DNA of 7,137 nt from positions 1 through 7,137 of the forward strand of contig CALVLO010000077.1 in assembly GCA_944338265.1 (NCBI GenBank), read 5' to 3'. The notes below the pieces were generated by a model. It made no database searches, was not told where the DNA came from, and saw only the letters and a list, made by a program, of their open reading frames with translations. A program made the translations under genes and the position numbers. Shown piece by piece: positions 1-5,627 of this stretch (within the stretch, counting starts at the first letter, position 1; every line of letters begins with the position of its first letter). The DNA comes from an uncultured Clostridia bacterium (GTDB lineage Bacteria; Bacillota; Clostridia; Christensenellales; Borkfalkiaceae).

Positions 1-1204
1 CTCCGTTGATCTTTACATAGTCGTATGTGAGGTCGCACCCCCACGCCGTCGCGCCGAACGCGCCGTCCTTGAGGTCTACCCCGATGACGATCTCCCGTTC
101 GGAGAGCACCGCCTTTGCCTTCTCTTCGGAGAAGGGCACGCCGCTGCCGTTCTCGCAGACGAGCAACTCGCCCGCCGCGGAGGAAAAGCGCACGTCGATC
201 TTCTTGACGTCGAGATCGGCGCCCGCATAGCCGAGCGCGCACAGCACCCGCCCCCAATTTGCATCCGCGCCGAACATCGCCGCCTTTACAAGATTGGAAT
301 TGATGACGGATTTTGCCGCAAGGCGCGCCGCTTTTTTGCTCTTTGCCCCGCACACGCGGCACTCCACAAGTTTGGTCGCCCCTTCGCCGTCCGCCGCAAG
401 CGCTCTGCACATGGCGGAAGTGACCGCATGCAGCGCCTTGCAGAATTTTTTATAGTCTGTGCCAGCTGCCGCGATCTCCCTGTTCCCTGCGAGCCCGCTC
501 GCCATGATGCAGAGCGTATCGTTGGTGGAAGTATCGCGGTCGACGGAGAGCATGTTCAGCGAGTCTTTCACGTCCGCCGAGATCGCCCTTTGCAGCATAG
601 CGGGCGAGACTGCCGCATCCGTCGTGATGAACATGAGCATGGTCGCCATGTTGGGGCAGATCATCCCTACCCCCTTGCAGATGGCGCCGATCTTGCAGGG
701 AACGCCGCCCAGCTCGAAGGAATAGGCGATCTCCTTTTTGACGGTATCCGTCGTCATGATGGCTTCCGCTGCGGCGGAGCTGTTATTGCCGAGCCCCGCA
801 GTGAGCGCCTCCATGCCGCCCGCAATGGGCTCTATGGAGAGCGGCTGCCCGATGACGCCCGTAGACGCCACGACGACATCCCCTGCCTTCACGCCCGTGT
901 GGCGCTCCACGAGGGCGCACATGCCCTCGGCGATCTCCACGCCGTTTGCATTGCAGGTGTTGGCGTTGCCGCTGTTGACGATGACCGCCTGCGCGTAGCC
1001 ATCCGCCACGTTCTTTTGCGTGACGAGGATGGGCGCGCCCTTTACGAGATTTTGCGTATACACGCATGCAGCCGCACAGCGCACGTCCGAGACAATGAGC
1101 GCAAGATCTTTTTTGATTTTATTTTTACGGATCCCACAATGCACACCGTTGGCGCGGAATCCCTTGGGCGCACATACACCGCCCCCGATTTTTGTTATCA
1201 TCAT
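1..1204 (-). CDS. argJ: Glutamate N-acetyltransferase / ornithine acetyltransferase ArgJ (3' end cut by window edge)
   Basis: ArgJ moves the acetyl group from N-acetylornithine to glutamate, releasing ornithine and regenerating N-acetylglutamate in the cyclic arginine pathway; some members also use acetyl-CoA. The 401 visible codons contain the family landmarks: VNSGNAN (76-82), STGVIG (114-119, the Thr-Gly of the oxyanion hole), MTTDT (150-154), and KGVGMICPNMATML (177-190). In the last of these, the Ala187-Thr188 bond is the expected self-cleavage site and Thr188 the nucleophile. FGADANWGR (311-319) and a final YDYVKING follow; related proteins end about four residues later, so little is missing. 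Two ATGs stand in tandem (1204 and 1201). I chose the first, which has AAGG five bases upstream. It follows argC by 18 bp. The protein has 17 cysteines, including a CRVC pair (282-285). Identification is secure; whether it is mono- or bifunctional cannot be seen. Confidence 0.95.
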   Translation of the reverse strand, partial: MMITKIGGGVCAPKGFRANGVHCGIRKNKIKKDLALIVSDVRCAAACVYTQNLVKGAPILVTQKNVADGYAQAVIVNSGNANTCNANGVEIAEGMCALVERHTGVKAGDVVVASTGVIGQPLSIEPIAGGMEALTAGLGNNSSAAAEAIMTTDTVKKEIAYSFELGGVPCKIGAICKGVGMICPNMATMLMFITTDAAVSPAMLQRAISADVKDSLNMLSVDRDTSTNDTLCIMASGLAGNREIAAAGTDYKKFCKALHAVTSAMCRALAADGEGATKLVECRVCGAKSKKAARLAAKSVINSNLVKAAMFGADANWGRVLCALGYAGADLDVKKIDVRFSSAAGELLVCENGSGVPFSEEKAKAVLSEREIVIGVDLKDGAFGATAWGCDLTYDYVKING

Positions 1205-1216
1205 GTTATCCTTACA

Positions 1217-1245
1217 ATTATATCACAAAGAAATGCTTTCGTCAA
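1217..1245 (-). promoter_or_regulatory. Predicted sigma-A promoter for argJ inside the 3' end of argC
   Basis: The minus strand reads TTGACG (1240-1245), a 17-bp spacer and TATAAT (1217-1222), with a TGA just before the -10 that also makes it an extended -10. The TGA is at the same time the stop codon of argC. Predicted +1 is near 1210, leaving a leader of about 6 nt before the argJ ATG. Most of the AAGG Shine-Dalgarno (1210-1213) would then be lost from this transcript, but kept in read-through mRNA from argG-argC. The match is near-perfect in GC-rich DNA, but part of it is coding sequence, so chance is not excluded. Confidence 0.6.
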
Positions 1246-2146
1246 GCCCGAGCGCAACATTCATGTTCTGAATTGCCGCGCCGGATGCGCCTTTTCCGAG
1301 ATTATCAAAGCGCGCGGTGAGCAGGATACGCTCTTCGTTGCCGTTCACGAGCAGCTGCATCCGATTAGTGTGGTTGAGTGTATTCGCCGAAATATAGCCA
1401 CTCTCCTCCTCGCCCACGGAGAGGAACGCGCTGCCTGCGTAGTGTTCCGCAAGCAGCTTTTTCACGTCCGCCGCCCCCATCCGCTTATTCAGAAGATCGG
1501 AAAAGAGCGGAACGTTCACCGTCATGCCGCATTCGTAGTCGCAGATATACGGATTAAACACGGGCGTGCGCGTAAGTCCGCATACAGCGCGCATTTCAGG
1601 CAGATGCTTGTGCGAGAGCGTGAGCGCATACAGCCGCGGCGTTTCGAGGAGCGGCGAACGACTTTCCGCCTCGTATTCCGCAATGCCCTTCTTGCCCGCG
1701 CCCGAATAGCCGCTCACGGCATGGCACACAAAGGGATAATCGGGCGGAAGGATGCCCGCCTGAACGAGCGGATAGACGAGCGCGATAAATCCAGAAGCAT
1801 AGCACCCGGGATTTGCGATGCGCTTGCCGCAGGCGATCGCCGCACGGTGCGCCGCGGAGAGCTCGGGGAAGCCGTAAGCCCACCCCTCCGCCGTGCGGTG
1901 CGCGGTGGACGCATCGATGACGACCGTATGCGGATCTTCCACGAGCGCGGCTGCCTCGCGGGCGGCATCGTCCGGAAGGCACAAAAAGGTCACGTCTGAG
2001 GCGTTGATCGCCTCTTTGCGGGCAGAAGCATCCTTGCGGAGCGCCTCGGGAAGTTCGATGAGCGCAACATCCTCCCGCCGCGCGAGCATTTCGCGAATGC
2101 GGAGACCCGTGGTCCCCGCACTCCCGTCGATAAATACCTTGAACAT
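1223..2146 (-). CDS. argC: N-acetyl-gamma-glutamyl-phosphate reductase, short 'type 2' form
   Basis: This enzyme carries out the NADPH-dependent reduction of N-acetylglutamyl-5-phosphate to the semialdehyde, the third step of the acetylated arginine pathway. The protein has 307 residues. The N-terminal dinucleotide-binding start MFKVFIDGSAGTTGLRIRE (1-19) is the signature of the shorter, less common ArgC subfamily rather than the E. coli-like form of about 335 residues. The catalytic cysteine is Cys115 in NPGCYASG (112-119). SGYSGAGKKG (145-154), SHKHLPEM (178-185, with the active-site His) and DNLGKGASGAAIQNMN (281-296) complete the fold. Its ATG is 9 bp after the argG stop, with a modest purine-rich ribosome site (AGAGAAG), so it is very probably co-transcribed with argG. 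Its last codons overlap a predicted promoter for argJ. The assignment to the enzyme is firm; the subfamily is judged from the N-terminus and length. Confidence 0.95.
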   Translation of the reverse strand: MFKVFIDGSAGTTGLRIREMLARREDVALIELPEALRKDASARKEAINASDVTFLCLPDDAAREAAALVEDPHTVVIDASTAHRTAEGWAYGFPELSAAHRAAIACGKRIANPGCYASGFIALVYPLVQAGILPPDYPFVCHAVSGYSGAGKKGIAEYEAESRSPLLETPRLYALTLSHKHLPEMRAVCGLTRTPVFNPYICDYECGMTVNVPLFSDLLNKRMGAADVKKLLAEHYAGSAFLSVGEEESGYISANTLNHTNRMQLLVNGNEERILLTARFDNLGKGASGAAIQNMNVALGLDESISL

Positions 2147-2155
2147 GTTCTTCTC

Positions 2156-3385
2156 TTATTTGAGTTTCTTCTGATCGAGCATCGCCTTGACTTTGAGGGG
2201 CAGCCCGAAGAGGTTGATAAAGCCCTCCGCATCCTTCTGCGAGTATGCGCCGCCGTCATCGGAGAAGGTGGCGATATCCTCGCTGTACAGCGAATAGGGA
2301 GAGGTGAGCCCCGCATTCGTTACATTGCCCTTATAGATGCGCAGCTTCACATCACCCGTGACCGTCTCCTGCGTCTTGGAAACGAAGGCGGAGAGCGCCT
2401 CGCGGAGCGGGGTGAACCACTGCCCGTCGTACACCATCTCGCCGAACTTGACGGCGACGAGCTGCTTATAGTGCATGGTCGCCTTGTCGAGGCAGATGGT
2501 CTCGAGGAGGCGGTGCGCCTCATAGAGGATGGTGCCGCCCGGCGTCTCGTACACGCCGCGCGACTTCATGCCGACGAGGCGGTTTTCCACGAGGTCGGCA
2601 AGCCCGACGCCGTTTTCCCCGCCGATCTTATTCAGCGTTTCCACGACCTCCACCGCGCCCATCTTCTTGCCGTTAATGGCGGTGGGCACGCCCTTTTCAA
2701 AGTGAATGGTCACATAGGCGGGCTTATCGGGCGCCTTGACGGGCGAGACGCCCATCTCGAGGAAGCCCTCCTTTTCGTAGAGCGGCTCGTTGGCGGGATC
2801 TTCGAGATCGAGCCCCTCGTGCGAGAGGTGCCACAAGTTTTTATCCTTGGAATAGTTGGTCTCGCGGCTGATCTTGAGCGGGATGTTGTGCGCCTCGGCG
2901 TACTCGATCTCCTCCTCGCGGCTCTTGATGTTCCAGATGCGCCACGGGGCGATGATGGTCATCTCGGGCGCGAACGCCTTGATGGTGAGCTCGAAGCGCA
3001 CCTGATCGTTGCCCTTGCCCGTGCAGCCGTGGCAAATGGCATCCGCCCCCTCTTTTTTTGCAATGTCGACGATGGCTTTTGCAATGACGGGGCGCGCAAA
3101 CGACGTGCCGAGCAGATACTTATCCTCATACACCGCGCCCGCCTGCATGGTCGGGAAGATGTAATCCTCGACGAACTCCTTTTTCAGATCGAGCACATAC
3201 AGTTTGGAAGCGCCCGTCTTCTTCGCCTTTTCCTCAAGCCCGTCGAGCTCGGTGCCCTGCCCCACGTCGCCCGAAACGGCGATGACTTCGCAGTTATCGT
3301 AATTCTCTTTCAGCCACGGGATGATGATGGAGGTATCCAGCCCGCCCGAGTATGCCAAAACAACTTTTTTAATCTTCTTTTCCAT
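2156..3385 (-). CDS. argG: Argininosuccinate synthase
   Basis: ArgG joins citrulline and aspartate with ATP (released as AMP and pyrophosphate) to make argininosuccinate, the penultimate step of arginine synthesis in the cytosol. The 409-residue protein is of normal length for the bacterial family. It shows the N-type ATP pyrophosphatase loop AYSGGLDTS (11-19), HGCTGKGNDQVRFE (119-132, aspartate/citrulline region), EGLDLEDPANEP (190-201), GMKSRGVYETPGGTIL (272-287) and YKGNVTNAGLTSPYSLY (351-367). The ATG at 3385 has GAGG seven bases upstream (3393-3396) and sits about 25 nt after the predicted transcription start. It is the first gene of the argG-argC-argJ run; argH is not beside it upstream. 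No residue of the core motifs looks altered. Confidence 0.97.
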   Translation of the reverse strand: MEKKIKKVVLAYSGGLDTSIIIPWLKENYDNCEVIAVSGDVGQGTELDGLEEKAKKTGASKLYVLDLKKEFVEDYIFPTMQAGAVYEDKYLLGTSFARPVIAKAIVDIAKKEGADAICHGCTGKGNDQVRFELTIKAFAPEMTIIAPWRIWNIKSREEEIEYAEAHNIPLKISRETNYSKDKNLWHLSHEGLDLEDPANEPLYEKEGFLEMGVSPVKAPDKPAYVTIHFEKGVPTAINGKKMGAVEVVETLNKIGGENGVGLADLVENRLVGMKSRGVYETPGGTILYEAHRLLETICLDKATMHYKQLVAVKFGEMVYDGQWFTPLREALSAFVSKTQETVTGDVKLRIYKGNVTNAGLTSPYSLYSEDIATFSDDGGAYSQKDAEGFINLFGLPLKVKAMLDQKKLK

Positions 3386-3416
3386 GAAAAAACCTCGTTG
3401 GATAGATTTCTACGAT

Positions 3417-3445
3417 ATTATATAAAGAGCGGGCGCATCCGTCAA
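3417..3445 (-). promoter_or_regulatory. Predicted sigma-A promoter of the argG-argC-argJ operon
   Basis: TTGACG (3440-3445), a 17-bp spacer and a perfect TATAAT (3417-3422) lie on the minus strand, with predicted +1 near 3410. The leader to the argG ATG is about 25 nt and holds only a GAGG ribosome site, leaving no room for a T-box, riboswitch or attenuator. An A/T tract (about 3466-3477) lies roughly 60 bases upstream of +1 and could act as an upstream element or a bend. The -35 box and spacer length are the same as in the internal argJ promoter. Confidence 0.8.
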
Positions 3446-3482
3446 GCGTTTGCACCCCCTCTTTGAAAAATTTTTTGATGAA

Positions 3483-3521
3483 ATTGCATAAATATTCATG
3501 ATTATCTGGAATTTATGCAAA
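3483..3521. promoter_or_regulatory. ARG-box-like operator / 10-bp inverted repeat upstream of argG
   Basis: TTGCATAAAT (3484-3493) and its exact inverse ATTTATGCAA (3511-3520) are separated by 17 bp. Within this, TGCATAAATATTCA (3485-3498) differs from the ArgR/AhrC consensus TGAAT-W4-ATTCA at one base. A second half-site, ATGCA (3515-3519), sits exactly 21 bp from the ATTCA of the first, which is the centre-to-centre spacing of tandem ARG boxes. The first box is centred about 80 bp upstream of the predicted argG start, far for simple repression. The repeat could instead be a weak AT-rich hairpin ending the upstream transcript. Confidence 0.45.
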
Positions 3522-3535
3522 ATTTTCCGTATATT

Positions 3536-4000
3536 TTAATTATCATGTGCATATTCATTGAAATTCGGCACGATGCGGCGCATCTCATCCTCGCCAAAGC
3601 CTTCCTCGTAGCGCTTGGCAAAGGGCACGCGGCGCAAAAAGATAAAAGTATCTTCGGAAGTTTGCGTGCGGAAGGTGCACACAAACTTATTTTTCTTCAC
3701 CTTCACACCCACGCAGCCGCAGCGGGCATCGTAGGTGAACGTCTTGCGCTTTGTTTTGAGGTGGACGACGCTTTCCGTCACCTCCGCCCCGAGGACGATG
3801 CCCATCGAAACGCGGAGCGCGTACAAGGCGTACACGGTCAGATACGCGATGATCAGCGCGGGCGCCAAGATGCAAAAGGCGATCGAGCCGCCGAAGGCAA
3901 AGATGAGGCAGACCATGACGGCGGGCAGCATGACGCAGCTGAAAATGACAAAGAGCTTTTTGACAAGCCGCACATAGTTGACGATGAGCGCTTTCTCCAT
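3536..4000 (-). CDS. Small membrane protein of unknown function, two transmembrane helices
   Basis: I do not recognise the family. The 154-residue product has a short basic N-terminus, two hydrophobic helices (about 14-36 and 39-61) with almost no loop between them, then a soluble C-terminal domain of about 90 residues. That domain begins GIVLGAEVTESVVHLKTKRKTFTYDA and looks like alternating beta-strands. The layout (helical hairpin followed by a small beta-rich domain) resembles YcxB-like or bacterial PH-like membrane proteins, but the similarity is only architectural. The start at 4000 has a purine-rich site (GAAGGGG) directly upstream. The gene follows the thioesterase stop by 18 bp, so the two are probably co-transcribed; a role at the membrane linked to lipid metabolism would be a guess. 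No clear terminator follows, only the AT-rich repeat at 3484-3520. Confidence 0.8.
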   Translation of the reverse strand: MEKALIVNYVRLVKKLFVIFSCVMLPAVMVCLIFAFGGSIAFCILAPALIIAYLTVYALYALRVSMGIVLGAEVTESVVHLKTKRKTFTYDARCGCVGVKVKKNKFVCTFRTQTSEDTFIFLRRVPFAKRYEEGFGEDEMRRIVPNFNEYAHDN

Positions 4001-4018
4001 ATCCCCTTCCCCCGTCCG

Positions 4019-4756
4019 TTACCGCGCGGCAAACCAAACGCGGAAGCGGGAGAGGCACTCCTCCCCGCAGCGCAGTTCGCACAGCGCGCCGTCTGCCGCA
4101 TCCTCCCGCCAAAGGGAGAGTTCGCTCCCCGCCTTCGCCTGCTTTTCGTAGGCGATCTGAAAGGCGGCAACGCGCTTTTGGGCGAGTTCCTCCATCGTAA
4201 AGCAATCGAAGAAGAAATCGGCATAGCGAGTGTTGTTGGCGTGCAGGTAGTGATCGCAATGGCTCGCCTGCACCTGCATGCGGTAGACCTCCCGCCCGCA
4301 GGAAAGGTGCGGGATCTTCCAATTGGGCGGCTCCACCGCCTTCTCGGCGCGGTACGGGCAGTTTGCGTGCGTCTCCCCGAGCCGCTCGCCGCGCTGCAGC
4401 GAAAAGTCATTCAGATCGACGAGGCACCACCGCGAAGCAACGGCGGCGACTTCCTCCTCCCCCACGCGCACACGATAGTCGCGCTCGAAAAAGACGAGGC
4501 GGGGCGGCAGCGGCCACGTCTCCACCGTGACGACCTCGCCGAGGCGCACGGGGCGCAGCAGCTTGCAGTAGGTATTTACGATGATGAACCCCAAATTTTG
4601 CGGCTTGAGATCGGCGTAGCCGAAGCCGAGCTCGTCCGCGCTCATGCAGGCGGATTCCTGCGTCAGCCCCAGCAGGGCGGACGGGCGGAGCTCATCTTGA
4701 AAATCCATATCGGCATAGCGCAGCTCATAGCGTTTGACGTTGGCGTATACACTCAT
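4019..4756 (-). CDS. Acyl-ACP thioesterase (double hotdog fold)
   Basis: This cytosolic enzyme hydrolyses acyl-ACP to free fatty acid and ACP, drawing chains off fatty-acid synthesis. The protein has 245 residues, normal for bacterial members. The N-terminal hotdog begins YELRYADMDFQDELRPSALLGLTQESA (10-36), the usual family start, with the first long strand/helix region to about 120 (RWCLVDLNDFSLQRGERLGE, 109-128). The second hotdog carries the catalytic segment SHCDHYLHANNTRYADFFFD (165-184), with Asp168, His172 and the Asn-Asn pair matching the D..GHxNN motif of the family. The start is fixed: an in-frame TGA (4769-4771) lies 12 bases before the ATG, and none of the four codons between can start translation. 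No Shine-Dalgarno is present and the promoter -10 ends 6 bases before the ATG, so the mRNA is predicted to be leaderless. Acyl-chain preference cannot be read from the sequence. Confidence 0.9.
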   Translation of the reverse strand: MSVYANVKRYELRYADMDFQDELRPSALLGLTQESACMSADELGFGYADLKPQNLGFIIVNTYCKLLRPVRLGEVVTVETWPLPPRLVFFERDYRVRVGEEEVAAVASRWCLVDLNDFSLQRGERLGETHANCPYRAEKAVEPPNWKIPHLSCGREVYRMQVQASHCDHYLHANNTRYADFFFDCFTMEELAQKRVAAFQIAYEKQAKAGSELSLWREDAADGALCELRCGEECLSRFRVWFAAR

Positions 4757-4762
4757 GCTGCA

Positions 4763-4791
4763 AGTATATCATCCACTTAGTGAAATGTCAA
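4763..4791 (-). promoter_or_regulatory. Predicted sigma-A promoter giving a leaderless thioesterase mRNA
   Basis: A perfect TTGACA (4786-4791), a 17-bp spacer and TATACT (4763-4768) lie on the minus strand; TGA directly before TATACT makes it an extended -10. Only TGCAGC separates the -10 box from the ATG, so the usual +1 falls on the A of the start codon (4756). The spacer contains a small symmetric element CACTAAGTG (4774-4782), possibly a regulator site but too short to call. Confidence 0.8.
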
Positions 4792-4801
4792 ATAAAATGG
4801 A

Positions 4802-4821
4802 TGCCGTGCGGGCAGTCGGCA
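4802..4821 (-). terminator. Possible weak hairpin terminator after the amidase gene
   Basis: On the minus strand TGCCG (4817-4821) can pair with CGGCA (4802-4806) across a 10-base loop, seven bases after the amidase stop codon. It is followed by TCCATTTTATTT, which is T-rich but interrupted and runs into the next promoter's -35 box. The stem is short, so this is a tentative call based on position as much as on structure. Confidence 0.3.
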
Positions 4822-4827
4822 AAAATT

Positions 4828-5535
4828 CTATCCCGCCGCACCCTCTGCGAGGAATGCGACGGTCCCCGCGCAGATGACCTCCGCAAGGCGCGCTTGATAT
4901 TCGCGCGTGACGAGCAGCGCCTCGTCCGCCGCATTGGAGAGAAAACCGCACTCCACAATGACGGAGGGATGATTGCTGCAATTGAGCACATAGTAATCGC
5001 CGCGCAGCGCCTGCGACGGGCTGACGCACTCGGGCATTGCGTTGAGCTGCGCCTGCACGGCACAGGCGAGCGAACGGGAGAGCGCGCTGTCCTCGCGGAA
5101 AAACACCTGCGCCCCGCGGCGGGAGGCGGCGGGGAAAAAATTCTGATGGACGGAGATGACGGCGGCGGGCGCATTCTCCGCAATGATCTCTGCCCGCTTT
5201 TGCATATCCCGCTTTTTATAGCCCGCCGTAGCGGCGCCGTACAGCCCGGCCTCCGTCAGACGGGTCTGCACCACGCAAAAACCTGCCTCCTCGAACTCCG
5301 CTTGCAGCAGGCGGGAGACGGCGAGGTTGATATCGCTCTCCTTCGTCCCCGTCTGCCGCCCCACCACGCCGCCGTCGACGCCGCCGTGCCCCGCATCGAT
5401 GACGATGGTCATGCGCTGCATGCCCGCCGCCGTCAGCGACAGGGCGTACAGGCACATGCCGATGGTGACGGCGAGCGCCGCCGCGACCGCACAGCACGCG
5501 AGCACGATGCGCCGCCTTGCAGAAAGTCTCTTCAT
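4828..5535 (-). CDS. cwlD: N-acetylmuramoyl-L-alanine amidase, CwlD-like
   Basis: This is a zinc amidase of the Amidase_3 family that cuts the amide bond between N-acetylmuramic acid and L-alanine of peptidoglycan. CwlD acts in making muramic-delta-lactam in the spore cortex. The 235-residue length is close to that of B. subtilis CwlD (about 237). A basic N-terminus and one hydrophobic helix (about 9-33) form an uncleaved anchor or signal; the catalytic domain begins at MTIVIDAGHGG. Zinc ligands are His50 (DAGHGG), Glu66 (KESDIN) and His130 (SVHQN), with catalytic Glu195 in VIVECGFLSN. GYKKRDMQKRAEII (105-118) before the second histidine and GDYYVL (179-184) resemble CwlD rather than the cell-separation amidases. 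No SLH, LysM or SH3 repeats are present. The ATG at 5535 has no Shine-Dalgarno and no in-frame start codon close upstream. The sigma-E-like promoter supports a sporulation role. The enzyme class is sure, the CwlD identity likely. Confidence 0.82.
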   Translation of the reverse strand: MKRLSARRRIVLACCAVAAALAVTIGMCLYALSLTAAGMQRMTIVIDAGHGGVDGGVVGRQTGTKESDINLAVSRLLQAEFEEAGFCVVQTRLTEAGLYGAATAGYKKRDMQKRAEIIAENAPAAVISVHQNFFPAASRRGAQVFFREDSALSRSLACAVQAQLNAMPECVSPSQALRGDYYVLNCSNHPSVIVECGFLSNAADEALLVTREYQARLAEVICAGTVAFLAEGAAG

Positions 5536-5541
5536 GGTGCT

Positions 5542-5570
5542 ATTGTATGCGCCGCGGCGGACGAACTTGA
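5542..5570 (-). promoter_or_regulatory. Predicted sigma-E (mother-cell sporulation) promoter of the CwlD-like gene
   Basis: The minus strand carries CATACAAT (5542-5549), which fits the sigma-E -10 consensus CATACAnT in full. Fourteen bases upstream is TCAAGTT (5564-5570), which matches KMATATT at 5 of 7 positions. No sigma-A -35 is present at 16-18 bp, and there is no extended -10. The -10 element ends 6 bases before the ATG, so +1 is predicted at or beside the A of the start codon. B. subtilis cwlD is known to be transcribed under sigma-E, which agrees with the gene assignment. Confidence 0.55.
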
Positions 5571-5580
5571 CGGGAGAAAC

Positions 5581-5608
5581 GAGAAAGGCGGCGCTTTTGC
5601 GCGCCGCC
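5581..5608 (-). terminator. Rho-independent terminator after nfnB
   Basis: On the minus strand GGCGGCGC (5601-5608) pairs perfectly with GCGCCGCC (5587-5594) around a six-base loop (GCAAAA), 20 bases after the nfnB stop codon, followed by TTTCTCGTTTC. The stem is strong; the tract after it is pyrimidine-rich, with T runs broken by C. It separates the nfnAB transcript from the amidase promoter that follows. Confidence 0.75.
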
Positions 5609-5627
5609 CCAAACGAGCTTATTTTTC

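Noticed and set aside
428..1999. Very long open frame on the + strand (523 codons) opposite argJ and argC
   Set aside because: It spans two real genes and their junction, the translation is full of Arg/His/Ala with no recognisable motif, and GC-rich third positions keep opposite frames open. The minus-strand frames carry complete family signatures.
3484..3520. Intrinsic terminator after the small membrane protein gene
   Set aside because: The 10-bp stem is almost all A/T with a 17-base loop and no solid T run after it; an operator fits the sequence better. A role as a weak transcript end is not excluded.
3386..3535. T-box, riboswitch or attenuator upstream of argG
   Set aside because: The consensus promoter leaves a leader of only about 25 nt, too short for any such element.
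5542..5570. Sigma-A promoter for the amidase
   Set aside because: TACAAT alone would pass as a -10, but no sequence at 16-18 bp spacing matches TTGACA at more than two positions and there is no extended -10; the sigma-E pattern fits both elements.
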